From Burkholderiales bacterium (GTDB taxonomy: Bacteria > Pseudomonadota > Gammaproteobacteria > Burkholderiales > Burkholderiaceae_C): a DNA stretch of 35,691 bases. The DNA lies in the NCBI GenBank assembly GCA_030603635.1, contig JAUVXK010000017.1, positions 1 to 35,691 of the forward strand, in the 5' to 3' direction. A model generated the notes under the pieces. That model worked only from the letters and a program-made list of their open reading frames with translations, was not told where the DNA came from and ran no database searches. Below, piece after piece: positions 26,138 to 33,838 of this stretch (position 1 is the stretch's first letter; every line of letters begins with the position of its first letter). The translations under genes were made by a program, and so were the position numbers.

Positions 26138-26470
26138 ATGCGTGCCTGCCTGTTTGCCCTGCTGCTGATGTTCTGCCTGCCCCTGCAATGGGCAGGCGCG
26201 GCCACAGGCGCGCCTTGCGTACACGAACCCTGTGCGCCGATGCACGTCAGCGCGGCTGGTTTCTCGTCGCAGGCCGCCGACCACGCCGCTGAGTCCCACG
26301 CGCAGCACCCGCACTGCGCAAGCTGCCACGCCGGCGCCGTGGCCCTGCTGGCCAGCGTGCCGTTTTCCATGGGCGATACCCGCACCCGGACGCAAGCCGG
26401 GTCGCGCTCCTGGACCGAAGACCTGTTCGTCGAGCGGCCCGAACGGCCGCAGTGGCCCACCCTGGCCTGA
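26138..26470 (+). CDS. CzcI-like small periplasmic metal-resistance protein
   Basis: A 110-residue protein with a clear signal peptide (MRACLFALLLMFCLPLQWAG followed by AATGA). The mature part is rich in likely metal ligands: CVHEPC (Cys27, Cys32), AADHAAESHAQHPH and CASCHAG (Cys60, Cys63, His64). The end RPERPQWPTLA fits CzcI-family proteins of cobalt-zinc-cadmium resistance operons, whose exact role is unclear. It could buffer or sense periplasmic metal. It lies 64 bases after the DUF3703 gene. A TACAAT (26124-26129) just before the ATG would imply a nearly leaderless start, but has no -35 partner, so I do not call a promoter. Confidence 0.75.
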   Translation: MRACLFALLLMFCLPLQWAGAATGAPCVHEPCAPMHVSAAGFSSQAADHAAESHAQHPHCASCHAGAVALLASVPFSMGDTRTRTQAGSRSWTEDLFVERPERPQWPTLA

Positions 26471-26575
26471 CCAGGGTTCGGCTTCTTTGACGGCGCCCAT
26501 CGCCGAGCTTCTCCGATCCCTGTGAAACGTGCCAGCCCTCGCGGTTGGTGATGTCCGTTCTTTCAGGGTCTTTTC

Positions 26576-27082
26576 ATGTCTGCATTACCGTGGCGGGGTC
26601 GTCCCCGTCTGGCCTGGCTGGTGGCCGTGGCTTTTCTTCTGGCACTGGATCAGCTGAGCAAAACCTGGTTCGCCAGCACCATCGCGCTGGGCACAGCGGT
26701 GGAAGTCACGACCTGGTTCAACCTGGTCCATGTGCTCAACACAGGCGCCGCGTTCTCCTTGCTGGCCGAAGCGGGTGGCTGGCAGCGGGTGTTTTTCATC
26801 GTCATCGGTTTCATGGTGGTGGTCCCCATCACTTTCGTCTGTCTCGCGCGTCAGGTGGAACCGCTGGAGCGGGCCGCGGGCGCACTGCTGGTGGCCGGTG
26901 GCAGCGGCAACCTGATCGACCGCATCGCCAGCGGCGCGGTCACCGACTTTCTTGATCTGCACTGGCGCGGTCTGCACTGGCCGGCCTTCAACCTGGCCGA
27001 TGTGTTCATCGTGCTGGCGGCGGGCGCCTGGATTCTGATGTCCTTTCGCCCGCCCGTCGCCTCCTCGGAGAGCCCGTCATGA
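26576..27082 (+). CDS. lspA: Signal peptidase II (accessory lipoprotein signal peptidase)
   Basis: Inner-membrane aspartyl protease that removes signal peptides from prolipoproteins after diacylglyceryl transfer. The 168 residues contain every family box: DQLSK at 25-29, NTGAAFS at 55-61, GGSGNLIDR at 108-116, VTDFLD at 122-127 and FNLAD at 138-142. The likely catalytic pair is Asp124 and Asp142. Core lspA normally sits beside ileS, so a copy inside a metal-resistance island is probably a second, dedicated one. Its likely local client is the SCO lipoprotein three genes downstream. The stop overlaps the dsbB start as ATGA (27079-27082). Confidence 0.95.
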   Translation: MSALPWRGRPRLAWLVAVAFLLALDQLSKTWFASTIALGTAVEVTTWFNLVHVLNTGAAFSLLAEAGGWQRVFFIVIGFMVVVPITFVCLARQVEPLERAAGALLVAGGSGNLIDRIASGAVTDFLDLHWRGLHWPAFNLADVFIVLAAGAWILMSFRPPVASSESPS

Positions 27083-27495
27083 CCCGGCCCTGGACCTTGC
27101 TGCTGCTGGCCTGGCTGGTGGCCACTACAGCCACCCTGGGCGCGCTGTTTCTCGGTGAGGTGATGGGCATGACGCCCTGCGTCCTTTGCTGGTACCAGCG
27201 CATCTTCATGTTCCCCCTCGCCATCATTCTCGGGATCGCCTGCTTCGCCGATGACCGTCGGGGCGCCGTCTACGGCCTTGCGCTGGCACTGGGCGGGCTG
27301 GCCATGGCCGGGTACCACACCCTGCTGGTCGCGGGCCTGATTCCCAAGGCCTGGGTACCTTGCAGCGCCGGTGTGTCCTGCGCTGACCAAAAGCTCGAAA
27401 TCCTCAACGGCGTCCAGATCCCCTGGCTGTCGCTGGCCGCGTTCATGGCGCTGGCATTCCTTCTCATCGTCTACCTCAGAAAGTCCTCCCGATGA
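27079..27495 (+). CDS. dsbB: Disulfide bond formation protein B (short DsbB/BdbC type)
   Basis: Four-helix membrane protein that passes electrons from a periplasmic thiol oxidase to quinone. The 138 residues carry the first redox pair Cys34 and Cys37 (PCVLCWYQR) and the second, Cys95 and Cys101 (PCSAGVSC). E. coli DsbB is 176 residues; this is the shorter BdbC-like form with a tight second loop. Starts and stops overlap with lspA and with the DsbA-like gene by 4 bases each, so translation is probably coupled. The partner is most likely the DsbA-like protein directly downstream. Confidence 0.92.
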   Translation: MTRPWTLLLLAWLVATTATLGALFLGEVMGMTPCVLCWYQRIFMFPLAIILGIACFADDRRGAVYGLALALGGLAMAGYHTLLVAGLIPKAWVPCSAGVSCADQKLEILNGVQIPWLSLAAFMALAFLLIVYLRKSSR

Positions 27496-28184
27496 ATTCC
27501 AAAAAAATCACCGTCGTCGCCCTGGTCGCCATCGTCCTGGTGTTCTTCTTCCTCGGCATGAACGCCTACCAAAAGCGGGTGCAGAACTCGCAGGCCGAAA
27601 AGGTCAGCCAGGTGGTCCAGCAGGCAGGCAGTGAACCCGCCAGCCAGACGGACAACCGCCTGGTCCGCTTCCATTCACCGGTCTTCGGTCCCAGCAACGC
27701 ACCAGTCACCATCGTCGAGTTTTTTGACCCGGCGTGCGAGACCTGCCGGGCGTTCTATCCCATCGTCAAGGACATCCTGAAACAGTACCCGAACGACGTG
27801 CGCCTAGTGATCCGATATGCACCGTTCCATGCCGGTTCCGATCAGGTGGTCAAACTGCTTGAGGCCTCCAAACGCCAGAGCAAGTACGAACCCGTGCTGG
27901 AAATGATTCTGGCTACTCAGCCGCAGTGGGCCGACCATGGGAAACCCAATATCGATCTGGCGTTTCGAGCGGCGCAGGAAGCTGGTCTCGATATTGCAAA
28001 AGCTCAGGTCGACGCCCAGGGTTCTGACATCGCTGCGGTACTCAAGCAGGACATCGAAGATTTAATTGCACTGGAAGTGAACAAGACCCCGACATTCTTT
28101 GTTAACGGTCGTGGTCTGCCATCCTTCGGAGACCAGCAACTACGGGCACTCGTCGCTGAAGAAGTTGCAAAAGTAAGGAAATGA
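27492..28184 (+). CDS. DsbA-family thioredoxin-fold protein
   Basis: A 230-residue membrane-anchored periplasmic thiol oxidoreductase. One transmembrane helix lies at 7-24. The thioredoxin fold starts near residue 68 (PSNAPVTIVEFFDPACETC). The active site is Cys82-Glu-Thr-Cys85, and the cis-proline loop is KTPTFFVNG at 198-206. The helical insert between them is of the DsbA type. It probably forms a redox pair with the neighbouring DsbB. Codon use becomes unusual toward the 3' end, with AT-rich codons such as TTA for Leu191 (28062-28064), unlike the flanking core genes. This supports horizontal acquisition. The SCO gene starts 1 base after the stop. Confidence 0.9.
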   Translation: MNSKKITVVALVAIVLVFFFLGMNAYQKRVQNSQAEKVSQVVQQAGSEPASQTDNRLVRFHSPVFGPSNAPVTIVEFFDPACETCRAFYPIVKDILKQYPNDVRLVIRYAPFHAGSDQVVKLLEASKRQSKYEPVLEMILATQPQWADHGKPNIDLAFRAAQEAGLDIAKAQVDAQGSDIAAVLKQDIEDLIALEVNKTPTFFVNGRGLPSFGDQQLRALVAEEVAKVRK

Positions 28185-28185
28185 C

Positions 28186-28824
28186 ATGAACCCGCATTCT
28201 TTATCCACCCCCGGCCACCCATCCATGGACCGTCGGCGCTTTGTGCAGGCGGCGCTCGCCAGTGTGGTGGGTGTGCCTGTGCTGATGGCCTGCTCACCCG
28301 AGGTCACGCCGTTCAAAAGCACCGATGTGACCGGTGCCGCGTTTGCCCAGGATTTCCGGCTCAAGGACCACCACGGCCAGCTGAGGACGCTGGCGGACTT
28401 CAAGGGCAAGATCGTGGTCACCTTCTTCGGCTTCACGCAGTGTCCGGACGTTTGCCCCACCTCCATGACGACCATGGCCGAGGTCAAGCGCCTGCTGGGT
28501 GGCCAAGGTGAGCGGCTGCAGGTGCTCTTCATCACGGTGGACCCCGAGCGTGACACGCAGGCACTGCTCAAGGAATACATGGCGAGCTTCGACCCAGGCT
28601 TCATCGCGCTGCGGCCCGAGCCAGACGAACTCAAAGACGTCGCGGCGGCCTTCAAGATCTACTACAAGAAGGTCCCCGGATCGACGCCGACGGCCTACAC
28701 CATGGACCACTCGGCCGGAAAGTACATCTTCGACACCGAGGGTCGGGTGCGCCTGTTCTCCGCCTACGGAACCGACGCCGCAACGATCGCGTCGGACATC
28801 CAGATTCTTCTTTCCAAGGCCTGA
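28186..28824 (+). CDS. SCO1/SenC/PrrC-family lipoprotein
   Basis: Copper-binding or thiol-redox protein related to the Sco copper chaperones of cytochrome oxidase. The 212-residue protein has a basic RRR signal and a lipobox Leu33-Met-Ala-Cys36, so it should be a lipoprotein anchored to a membrane. The copper and redox motif CPDVCP (Cys86, Cys90) and the distal His175 (MDHSAG) are both present. It lies in a thioredoxin fold with VTFFGFTQCPDVCPTSM and FITVDPERDT. An alternative start is ATG 28225 (MDRRRF). No cytochrome oxidase gene is near. Its place after dsbB and the DsbA-like gene suggests periplasmic copper or thiol handling. It is also the best local client for the LspA in this block. 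Confidence 0.93.
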   Translation: MNPHSLSTPGHPSMDRRRFVQAALASVVGVPVLMACSPEVTPFKSTDVTGAAFAQDFRLKDHHGQLRTLADFKGKIVVTFFGFTQCPDVCPTSMTTMAEVKRLLGGQGERLQVLFITVDPERDTQALLKEYMASFDPGFIALRPEPDELKDVAAAFKIYYKKVPGSTPTAYTMDHSAGKYIFDTEGRVRLFSAYGTDAATIASDIQILLSKA

Positions 28825-28863
28825 GGCGTTTCAAGCCCTGGTCAAGACATCGAATGACCTGAC

Positions 28864-30192
28864 ATGCACCCAACCAACAAGCTCCGTTTGACGACACTGA
28901 TCCGACACCACCGGCGGCCCGTGCTGGCAGTCTTGGGCACCTTGATGCTGGGCACGGGCGTGGTGGCCTTTGGCGTGTCACCTGCCTTGCCAGATGCGGC
29001 GCAGTGGCCTGTCCGGCAAGTGGTGGAGACCATGGATGCGCCACTGGCGGTGTCTGAACTGTCGGCATCGAACCCCGAGTTTCTGATCCACCAATCGCAG
29101 CTCACCCGCCGTGACGACTCCCTTCAGGCCCTGCTCAAGCGGCTGGGTGTCGATGACCGCGAGGCACAGACCTTTCTCGCGCACGACGCCACATCGCGCC
29201 TGTTGTTGACCGGTGCGTCCGGCAAACTGGCGTCGGTCACCCGAACGCCGCAAGGGCGCTTGAAGACCCTGTCTGTGCGCTGGGTGGACACGAGCAGCCA
29301 GCGTGTAAGCCGGCTGGTGGTGGAGCAACAAGAGGGTGGCTACCGAACCCGACTCGAACAGCCAACGCCACGGCGCCTGGAGCAGTTCGGTTCGCTCACC
29401 ATCCGCTCCTCGTTCTATGCGGCCACCGACCAGGCCGGCATTCCGGATGCCATCGCCGCGCAGACGGTCGAGGCCTTTTCAGGGGACATCGATTTCCAGC
29501 GCGACTTGAAGCGCGGTGCGCGTGTCAGCCTCGTGTACGAGGCGTTCGAGCTGGATGGTGAAATCCTGTTCACAGGCCAGTTGCTGGGCGCCGAGATTCA
29601 GAACGGCAGGGACACGCATCAGGCCATGTGGTTCCAGCAAGATGGCCAGAACGGCGAGTTCGTCAGCCTCGATGGAGAGAGTCAACGTCGCGCCTACCTG
29701 GCTTCTCCCCTGGCGTTTTCCAGGGTCACCAGCTCCTACGGGCCTCGCATCCACCCGGTGTTTGGGGGGCAGAAAGCCCACAAAGGCACGGACTACGGCG
29801 CTCCGGCCGGAACCCCAATTCGAACCGTGGCCGACGGCGTGGTGAGCTTCGCGGGGCGCCAGGGCGGTTATGGCAATTACGTCGTGATCCAGCATCCCGA
29901 CAAGGCCGCCACCGCTTATGCGCACCTGGGCCGCGTCGATGTCCGGTTGGGTCAACGCGTTCAGCAGGGTCAGACCATCGGCACGGTCGGCTCGACCGGA
30001 ACGGCGACAGGCCCGAATCTGCACTTCGAATACCTGGTCAGGGGCGTTCGCACCAACCCGTCCACCATCACCAGTGCGCCCGCATCTTCGACGGTCGTGG
30101 TGGCCAGCTTGCCTGCCTTCAAACAGGCGGCTAAGGCCATGCGAGATCAACTTGGTGTGGCCGCCTCGGTCGCCTTGGCCAGCGCGCAATGA
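28864..30192 (+). CDS. M23-family peptidoglycan endopeptidase-like protein
   Basis: A 442-residue membrane-anchored protein with an N-terminal transmembrane helix (about 18-38). A middle region (about 75-270) recalls the OapA/LysM-like and linker domains of MepM. The LytM/M23 domain runs from about 285 to 400. Zinc ligands His306 and Asp310 (HKGTDYGA) and His387 (NLHFEY) are visible, as is His354 (AYAHL). The first position of the usual HxH motif is Asn385, which may reduce catalysis. Relatives cut 3-4 cross-links in murein. The start lies 39 bases after the SCO gene and the stop overlaps the L,D-transpeptidase ATG by 4 bases. Confidence 0.92.
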   Translation: MHPTNKLRLTTLIRHHRRPVLAVLGTLMLGTGVVAFGVSPALPDAAQWPVRQVVETMDAPLAVSELSASNPEFLIHQSQLTRRDDSLQALLKRLGVDDREAQTFLAHDATSRLLLTGASGKLASVTRTPQGRLKTLSVRWVDTSSQRVSRLVVEQQEGGYRTRLEQPTPRRLEQFGSLTIRSSFYAATDQAGIPDAIAAQTVEAFSGDIDFQRDLKRGARVSLVYEAFELDGEILFTGQLLGAEIQNGRDTHQAMWFQQDGQNGEFVSLDGESQRRAYLASPLAFSRVTSSYGPRIHPVFGGQKAHKGTDYGAPAGTPIRTVADGVVSFAGRQGGYGNYVVIQHPDKAATAYAHLGRVDVRLGQRVQQGQTIGTVGSTGTATGPNLHFEYLVRGVRTNPSTITSAPASSTVVVASLPAFKQAAKAMRDQLGVAASVALASAQ

Positions 30193-31490
30193 TTCGAAAA
30201 CGCGAGTCCTCTTCCCTGATCGCTCGATACGTGACGCTGACTTCCGATTCGCCCCCCACCCGGCGAGCGCTGCTCGCACGTTCTGCATTGGCGACCACCT
30301 CGCTGCTGTTTCCGTTCGCACAAGCCAGCGGCCAACCTGCCCGCAGCCCGTTGAATGGCGAAGCTGTGCTGACCGGGTCTCTGCGCTCTTCACCCGAAGC
30401 GCGTCTGATTGCGGTCTACCGCGCCATCGCGGCCGGGGATCGGCAGGCCCTGCCGCTGGCAGCGTCGCTGGTGCGGGATGTGCCGGGTTTCCAGCTGGGC
30501 CAGCTCGTCTACGCAGACCTGCTGCTCGCTCGCAGCGGTTCGTTCCCGGACCTCACCACGGCGACCGATGGTCCCCCGGCGGTCCGGGAGCAACTGCAGA
30601 AATTGCGTGCTGAGGCCGATCGGCGTTTGAACGCGCTCAGCGAAATGCCTCCGCCCGGCACCGTGCCCGAACAGTTGCTGCGCTTGGCGCCCAATGTCCG
30701 GCATGTGGTGGTGGTGGACGCCAGCCATTCCAGGGTCTATGTCTTTGAACAGCAGGCCGGTGGCCTGCAGCTGATCCGCAGCTTCTACGCATCTGTCGGG
30801 CGGGCCGGTTTTGACAAGCGGGTCGAGGGCGACCTGCGCACTCCGCTGGGCGTGTACTTCATTACCAGCCGTCTGGACGACCAGCAGGTTGAAGAGCTGT
30901 ACGGCATCGGCGCGCTGCCACTGAACTACCCCAATGAGCACGATCGCCGCCTGGGGCGCACCGGCAGCGGCATCTGGTTGCATGGCGTGCCGCGCGTCAC
31001 CTACTCGCGCAGCCCCTACGCCACCGAGGGATGCGTCGCGCTGGCCAACGACGACATGGCCTACCTGATGGGTGTGCTGCAAACTAGGCGCACGCCGGTG
31101 ATCATTGCGGATGAAGTGAACTGGGTTCGACCCGCTGACCAGGCGGCCGAACGGCGCAGCTTCGACGCCTCGCTCACCCAATGGCAAGAGGCTCGTGCCC
31201 GTGGAGACAGCCGCAGCTTGTTGGCCCTGCAAACGGCAGACTTCAATGCGCGCGCTGGCGACCCGCTGCGCAATGTGTCCCTGGCTGCCGAACCCCTGCG
31301 TGCCAGCGGGGAACCCGATCCGCAGGTCAAGTGGCGTGAGGTCTCTGTCTTTCGCTGGAAGCGAGAGACAGAGGTAACCATCGTCAACTACACCACTTTG
31401 CGCACGAAGCCGCTACGCAGTTCCGACCGTCGCCAATACTGGCTACGGGAGCAGGGGAGCTGGCGCCTGTTTTTCGATGGTACGGTCTGA
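30189..31490 (+). CDS. L,D-transpeptidase (YkuD domain) with C-terminal NTF2-like extension
   Basis: Forms 3-3 cross-links in peptidoglycan or attaches proteins to it. The 433-residue protein carries a twin-Arg-like export signal (PPTRRALLARSALATTSLLF). The YkuD core (about 165-310) includes VVVVDASHSRVYVFE, the GDLRTPLGVYFI loop, and the active-site motif from His265-Gly to Gly281-Cys282 (ATEGCVAL). Cys282 is the catalytic residue. The last 100 residues (from QWQEARARGDSRSLLALQ) resemble a SnoaL/NTF2-like domain with a WREVSVFRWKRE strand, common in this LDT subgroup. It is the last gene of the lspA block. Copper is known to inhibit L,D-transpeptidases, which makes its company noteworthy. 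Confidence 0.9.
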   Translation: MIRKRESSSLIARYVTLTSDSPPTRRALLARSALATTSLLFPFAQASGQPARSPLNGEAVLTGSLRSSPEARLIAVYRAIAAGDRQALPLAASLVRDVPGFQLGQLVYADLLLARSGSFPDLTTATDGPPAVREQLQKLRAEADRRLNALSEMPPPGTVPEQLLRLAPNVRHVVVVDASHSRVYVFEQQAGGLQLIRSFYASVGRAGFDKRVEGDLRTPLGVYFITSRLDDQQVEELYGIGALPLNYPNEHDRRLGRTGSGIWLHGVPRVTYSRSPYATEGCVALANDDMAYLMGVLQTRRTPVIIADEVNWVRPADQAAERRSFDASLTQWQEARARGDSRSLLALQTADFNARAGDPLRNVSLAAEPLRASGEPDPQVKWREVSVFRWKRETEVTIVNYTTLRTKPLRSSDRRQYWLREQGSWRLFFDGTV

Positions 31491-31585
31491 GGGATATCTC
31501 CGTACCACAGCTCGTATAGCCCACCTCGTCGCTACCCAAGACATCTGCAACGAGGCAACAGCCGATCAAGACGCTGAACTGCACT

Positions 31586-32180
31586 TTAAATCTCCATCTG
31601 CTCGGAGACTTCAAGGGCGTCGTTGACTTCAATGCCCAGATACCTCACGGTGGATTCCAGTTTGGAGTGTCCAAGCAGCAACTGCACTGCGCGGAGGTTC
31701 TTTGTACGCCAATAGATCAGCGTCGCCTTCGTCCTTCGCATGGAGTGCGTCCCGTAGTCGGCTCGGTCGAGTCCCAGTTCGTCAACCCAGTGCCCCAGAA
31801 TTCGTGCGTACTGCCGCGTGCCCAAATGGGGCGATTCATGAAGTCTGCTAGGAAACAGGAGGTTATCCGATTTCAATGAGGCCTGCTTGATCCACTTCTG
31901 CAGGGCATCACGGGTGCCCGCCGTGATTTCGAATTGCACCGGTCGTTGTGTTTTTTGTTGCATCACTATGGCTCGGGCGGCAATCTGATCGCCGTGGCAC
32001 ACATCTCTGACCTTCAGTGCGACCAAGTCGCAACCACGCAGCTTGCTGTCAATACCGAGGTTAAAGAGTGCCAGCTCACGAACCCTGCCTTCAATCTGAA
32101 GGCGCACACGTAACGCCCAGATATCTTTCAACTTGAAGGGCGCCTTCTGGCCAACGATCTTTCCCTTGTTCCACGGTACA
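31586..32180 (-). pseudogene. Tyrosine recombinase, main fragment (split by an IS3 element)
   Basis: The catalytic part of a short phage-type integrase. Joined to the piece at 33500-33532, with one copy of the TACA duplication removed, it gives 207 residues starting [19 protein letters not shown]. All catalytic residues are visible in the joined numbering: Arg58 (SKLRGCD), Lys86 (QQKTQRP), His155 and Arg158 (HSMRRTK), His181 (GHSK) and Tyr190 (VRYLG). The core-binding N-terminal domain of normal integrases is absent. This fragment could initiate from the TTG at 32131 but then lacks only 26 residues, so residual function cannot be excluded. The stop lies 95 bases after the convergent L,D-transpeptidase end. 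Confidence 0.9.
32177..32180. repeat. Target-site duplication, left copy
   Basis: TACA here matches TACA at 33500-33503 on the other side of the IS element. The two copies are the 4-base direct repeat made by insertion. Confidence 0.9.
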
Positions 32181-32207
32181 TGAACCGCCCCGGGAATTGA
32201 GGAGGCT
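32181..32207 (+). repeat. IS3 left inverted repeat
   Basis: TGAACCGCCCCGGG, then AATTGA, then GGAGGCT. It pairs with the right end at 33473-33499, which differs only in the central six bases. Confidence 0.93.
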
Positions 32208-32230
32208 CCTTACTCTGAGAAGATGGAGCC

Positions 32231-32554
32231 ATGACCAAGTCAAACAAGTTCTCACCCGAAGTCCGCGAGCGCGCCGTGCGCATGGTGCAAGAGCACCGCA
32301 GCGACTACCCCTCGCTATGGGCGGCCGTTGAATCCATTGCCCCCAAGATTGGCTGCTCCTCGCATACGCTGCTCGAATGGGTCAAGCGTGAGGAAGTCGA
32401 TACCGGCACCCGCGAAGGCCTGACCAGCAGCGAGCGCGATCGCCTCAAACAGCTCGAACGCGAGAACAAAGAGCTGCGCCGGGCCAACGACATCCTGAAG
32501 ACGGCCAGCGCGTTTTTCGCGCAGGCGGAGCTCGACCGCCGACTGAAGTCTTGA
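32231..32554 (+). CDS. IS3-family transposase OrfA
   Basis: A 107-residue DNA-binding subunit. It has a helix-turn-helix ([16 protein letters not shown] with [14 protein letters not shown]) and a leucine-zipper coiled coil ([19 protein letters not shown]). The segment [15 protein letters not shown] is typical of the IS3 group. A heptamer-like TTTTTC at 32513-32518, in the frame GCG-TTT-TTC, is the likely -1 slippery site that fuses it to OrfB. Confidence 0.95.
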   Translation: MTKSNKFSPEVRERAVRMVQEHRSDYPSLWAAVESIAPKIGCSSHTLLEWVKREEVDTGTREGLTSSERDRLKQLERENKELRRANDILKTASAFFAQAELDRRLKS

Positions 32555-33465
32555 AGGACTACATCGACCGCCACCGAGACGCTTACGGGGTCGAGCCCAT
32601 CTGCCGGGTGTTGCAGATGGCCCCGTCGTGTTACTGGCGTCATGCCGCTCGCCAGCGCAACCCGCAATTGCGCAGCGCACGGGCCCAGCGTGACGAGGGT
32701 TTGATGGCTGAAATTCAGCGCGTATGGCACGCCAACTGGCAGGTCTACGGTGCTGACAAGGTCTGGCTGCAGTTGAACCGTGAGGGCATCTCGGTGGCGC
32801 GCTGCACGGTTGAGAGGCTTATGCGTGCCATGGGCTTGCAAGGGGCACGCCGTGGCAAGACGGTACGCACCACCACGCCAGACACCTCAGCCCCGTGTCC
32901 GCTGGACCACGTCAACCGCCAATTCAAGGCCAGCCGCCCCAACGAGCTGTGGGTGTCGGACTTCACCTACGTCTCCACCTGGCAGGGCTGGCTGTATGTG
33001 GCCTTCGTGGTCGATGTGTACGCCAGGCGCATTGTGGGCTGGCGGGTCAGCCGCAACATGCAGACCGACTTTGTGCTGGACGCTCTGGAGCAGGCCTTGT
33101 ACGACCGCCAGCCAGCAGCGCATGCCTTGACGCACCATTCCGACAGGGGCAGCCAATACGTTTCCATTCGCTACACCGAACGGCTGGACCAAGCGGGCAT
33201 ACAGCCCTCGGTAGGCAGCAAGGGCGACAGCTACGACAACGCCCTGGCCGAAACCATCAACGGGCTGTACAAGGCCGAGTTGATTCACCGCCGGGGGCCC
33301 TGGAAGACCAGGGAATCCGTGGAACTGGCCACCCTGCACTGGGTGCACTGGTTCAACCACATCCGACTGCTCACGCCGATTGGGGGTATCCCTCCGGCAG
33401 AAGCTGAGGCACACTACTGGAGGCAATTCGCCGACAGCAACACCTCTGCAGAGGTGCCAACTTAA
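32551..33465 (+). CDS. IS3-family transposase OrfB (rve integrase core)
   Basis: The catalytic DDE subunit, 304 residues if started at the TTG at 32551. The frame is open further upstream, so the working protein is probably the OrfAB fusion made by -1 frameshifting. The HTH_21 region (about 48-105) precedes the rve domain. The triad is Asp137 (WVSDFTYV), Asp198 (HHSDRGSQY) and Glu234 ([14 protein letters not shown]), with the 35-residue D-E spacing of the family. The frame appears intact. Confidence 0.95.
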   Translation: MKDYIDRHRDAYGVEPICRVLQMAPSCYWRHAARQRNPQLRSARAQRDEGLMAEIQRVWHANWQVYGADKVWLQLNREGISVARCTVERLMRAMGLQGARRGKTVRTTTPDTSAPCPLDHVNRQFKASRPNELWVSDFTYVSTWQGWLYVAFVVDVYARRIVGWRVSRNMQTDFVLDALEQALYDRQPAAHALTHHSDRGSQYVSIRYTERLDQAGIQPSVGSKGDSYDNALAETINGLYKAELIHRRGPWKTRESVELATLHWVHWFNHIRLLTPIGGIPPAEAEAHYWRQFADSNTSAEVPT

Positions 33466-33472
33466 ACCAAAC

Positions 33473-33499
33473 AGCCTCCTTGAAACCCGGGGCGGTTCA
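33473..33499 (-). repeat. IS3 right inverted repeat
   Basis: Read on the minus strand it is TGAACCGCCCCGGG, then TTTCAA, then GGAGGCT, matching the left end apart from the central six bases. Confidence 0.93.
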
Positions 33500-33503
33500 T
33501 ACA
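33500..33503. repeat. Target-site duplication, right copy
   Basis: TACA repeats the four bases at 32177-32180. Confidence 0.9.
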
Positions 33504-33532
33504 TGGTGAACAGCGGTGCCTGAGGTTTCCAT
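33500..33532 (-). pseudogene. Tyrosine recombinase, N-terminal fragment
   Basis: The ATG at 33532, preceded by GGGAG at a fair spacing, opens METSGTAVHHV. With the IS and one TACA removed it reads on in frame to VPWNKGKIV of the main fragment. The total is 624 bases, a multiple of three. Confidence 0.85.
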
Positions 33533-33838
33533 GATGGACTCCCATCAAGTTGAGGGCCACACAGCATGCGCCGGCTCGGATACAGTGTGTTGCGTTAGGT
33601 CAAGCTCGAACTCGTCTGTCCACTCATGGTTCTGGGACTGTGTATGGCGTTTGTGTCGGAGTGAATGACTGGTCTACGGCCAAGAGCGGGTATTCGGATC
33701 AGTGCCGCGAGGGACGGCTCCCGCTGCAAAGTCGACTTTAGGCTGCCTGCAGAAGCTCACCCATGTTCGCTTGATGGCGCTCGCCCTACCTGCAGATCGG
33801 CGCCACGGCAGGGGCAAATCGTCAACATAGCCGCCATA
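33533..33838. other. Intergenic region without recognisable gene
   Basis: About 300 bases between the former recombinase start and the ABC-F promoter. Several short open frames exist but none has a recognisable product or good ribosome site. It probably holds the recombinase promoter and possibly an attachment site; I see no diagnostic repeat for one. Confidence 0.6.

Larger units (their letters stand above)
32181..33499 (+). mobile_element. Complete IS3-family insertion sequence (1319 bp)
   Basis: Both ends, the transposase pair and a target duplication are present. The terminal inverted repeats match at 21 of 27 bases. orfA and orfB overlap in the -1 relation used for programmed frameshifting. 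Four-base direct repeats flank it. It disrupts a tyrosine recombinase gene, inserting between its codons 10 and 11. Intact ends and ORFs suggest a recent, possibly active copy. I cannot name the ISfinder entry from sequence alone. Confidence 0.95.

Noticed and set aside
26138-26470. CASCH as a true haem c site, making this a small cytochrome
   Set aside because: The chain lacks a distal Met or His arrangement and cytochrome fold, and the family context is metal resistance.
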